Positions 5,103 to 6,041 of a DNA stretch of 6,041 nucleotides are shown piece by piece; the stretch's first letter is position 1; each line of letters begins with the position of its first letter. Made by a program: the position numbers and the translations under genes. Origin of the DNA: an uncultured Bacteroidales bacterium (GTDB taxonomy: Bacteria; Bacteroidota; Bacteroidia; Bacteroidales; Paludibacteraceae); the NCBI GenBank assembly GCA_946615455.1, contig CAMOHN010000068.1, positions 1-6,041 on the forward strand, given 5' to 3'. The notes beneath the pieces were generated by a model. The model ran no database searches and was not told where the DNA came from. It saw only the letters and a list, made by a program, of their open reading frames with translations.

Positions 5103-6041
5103 TGTATCCTCTATTGCCCTATTCGCAGTTGGTGTGGGAGATGACTCGCTGGTTTCCGGGCATCTACCGTTTTCCCGTCACCTTGCTTTGGCGAAAAGGT
5201 GCCGCTGAGCAAGAGCACATCGCTGAGGCGTTTCGCACAGCACTGCTCAATCACCCTGTCTTTTCGGCGCGCATCAATTGGAGAGGACGGCAATACCCGT
5301 CCACGCTGCGGGATGTGTTGCACGGTCCCTACCACGACATAACGCTCTATACCCAAGGCGAAGACCTGTATATCCGCATATCAGGCGACAGGATTCTTGG
5401 CGATGGACAGAGTTGTTTTGTGTTTGTGCAAGATGTCTGTTATGCTTATGCCGGCAAACCCTTGGAAAAGGACGACTATTGGGGGTACCTTGCCCGAGTG
5501 GAACAATATAAGCACTCCGAACACTATCGGCAGAGCCGCGATTGGCTTATTGACGCGTTTGCCGACACCTCTGTGCCTGTTCGACCCACTATGGATAGAC
5601 GATGGTTGTGGACATTGTTGCCCCCTAAGGCGGGAGTATTTGAAGACGATTATTCCGACTTGCAGAAGGCGATTAGAGGTTTGTGCACCGACTCCCATCT
5701 TATCTTGGACGGCTTGTTCTCTCTCTGTACCGCCCTTGCCATAGCCGACTATTGCAACACCGACCAAGCCGCCTTGACCTGGGCGTATGAGGGACGCGAA
5801 CTGTCTGACGAGCAGCGCATATTCGGAAGTCTGCACCGCGATGTGCCGTTTGTAATTAGTCGAAAGTCGAAAAACGAAAGTCAAAAGCAGAAAGTCGAAA
5901 GTCCAAAGTTTGCGTCGCGTGAGGAATTGATTCGCGAAGCCCGCAATCAGATTCGTTCGGGTATAGCCCATAGCGATTATCCCTATACGCTCACTGCACC
6001 CTATAATCGGCGGGGGAACTATGCCGTTAATGTGCTGCGGG
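5099..6041 (+). CDS. Condensation-domain-like protein (NRPS C-domain superfamily), partial, degenerate HHxxxDG motif
   Basis: The first 314 codons of a gene that leaves the right edge without a stop. The start ATG at 5099 overlaps the previous stop as ATGA; a second ATG follows at 5102. The layout follows NRPS condensation and related acyltransferase domains. An N-terminal stretch with LPYSQLVWEM precedes a segment ending HPVFSARINWRG. Next comes a strand-turn-strand region leading to DRILGDG (97-103), at the place of HHxxxDG. DDYWGYLARVEQYKHSEHY (125-143) matches the linker helix, WAYEGRE (228-234) and IFGSLHRDVPFVI (241-253) match the C-terminal lobe signatures, and a helix with AHSDYP follows the repeat insert. 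A C domain has about 430-450 residues, so roughly the first 70% is here. Asp-Arg replaces both histidines; usual catalysis is therefore doubtful. Whether the protein stands alone or continues into adenylation and carrier domains is unknown. Confidence 0.7.
   Translation, partial: MMYPLLPYSQLVWEMTRWFPGIYRFPVTLLWRKGAAEQEHIAEAFRTALLNHPVFSARINWRGRQYPSTLRDVLHGPYHDITLYTQGEDLYIRISGDRILGDGQSCFVFVQDVCYAYAGKPLEKDDYWGYLARVEQYKHSEHYRQSRDWLIDAFADTSVPVRPTMDRRWLWTLLPPKAGVFEDDYSDLQKAIRGLCTDSHLILDGLFSLCTALAIADYCNTDQAALTWAYEGRELSDEQRIFGSLHRDVPFVISRKSKNESQKQKVESPKFASREELIREARNQIRSGIAHSDYPYTLTAPYNRRGNYAVNVLR
5862..5910 (+). repeat. Array of seven contiguous 7-base units (GAAAGTC type) inside the condensation-like gene
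   Basis: Seven units stand end to end: GAAAGTC, GAAAAAC, GAAAGTC, AAAAGCA, GAAAGTC, GAAAGTC, CAAAGTT. Four are exact GAAAGTC. A weaker ATTAGTC unit precedes them. Read in frame, three DNA units make seven codons, giving a visible 7-residue period: RKSKNES, QKQKVES, then PKF (residues 255-271). The stretch is A-rich on the coding strand, unlike its surroundings, and encodes a Lys/Ser/Glu/Gln-rich hydrophilic loop. It lies between a core strand (RDVPFVI) and the following helix (REELIREARNQI), where an insertion is structurally tolerable. GAAAGTC-type tandems are a simple-repeat type that I recall mostly between genes in this phylum; that is memory, not a search. Confidence 0.8.

Noticed and set aside
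5862..5910. The repeat array considered as a CRISPR.
   Set aside because: The units are 7 bases long and contiguous, with no spacers and no cas genes nearby.
5381..5971. A 196-residue open frame on the minus strand near the right end.
   Set aside because: It is antisense to the condensation-like gene, shows no domain, and includes the reverse of the GAAAGTC repeat.

Overview
The window looks like chromosomal DNA of a Bacteroidales bacterium, most plausibly Prevotellaceae-like. Three things support this: promoters of the Bacteroidetes type (TAnnTTTG with a TTTG-like box about 20 bases upstream), start codons without a clear Shine-Dalgarno sequence, and protein types such as the Bacteroidetes form of topoisomerase IV subunit B, split half-size chromate transporters and a DUF4105/Lnb-like membrane protein. 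The genus is inferred from remembered family sequences, not from a search.

Layout. Positions 1-3795 are all read on the minus strand. In transcription order they are udk (uridine kinase, 3795-3181), two half-size ChrA-type transporter genes (3191-2778 and 2775-2179), a type IIA topoisomerase subunit B (2083-188), and the first 48 codons of gpmI (146-1, running off the left edge). udk, chrA1 and chrA2 are tightly packed (11-base overlap, then a 2-base gap) and form one operon behind a promoter at about 3823-3854. The topoisomerase gene has its own predicted promoter at 2131-2162. gpmI follows it after 41 bases with no clear promoter of its own and may be read from the same transcript.

Positions 3796-3905 form a 110-base divergent promoter region. 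To the right, on the plus strand, lie a secreted and membrane-anchored DUF4105/Lnb-like protein (3906-5102) and, overlapping it by 4 bases (ATGA), a condensation-domain-like protein (5099 to beyond the right edge).

The left part is ordinary housekeeping: nucleoside salvage, DNA topology, glycolysis and an anion transporter. The plus-strand pair is the least ordinary part. A near-perfect promoter sits so close to the start codon that the mRNA is probably leaderless. An Lnb-like envelope protein is translationally coupled to an NRPS-type condensation domain whose HHxxxDG motif has lost both histidines. That condensation gene also carries an in-frame array of 7-base repeats (GAAAGTC). Other points to check are a ChrA half that stops about two membrane segments early, and a Leu in place of Asp in the TOPRIM motif of the topoisomerase. 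No RNA genes, insertion sequences, CRISPR arrays or prophage genes were seen.
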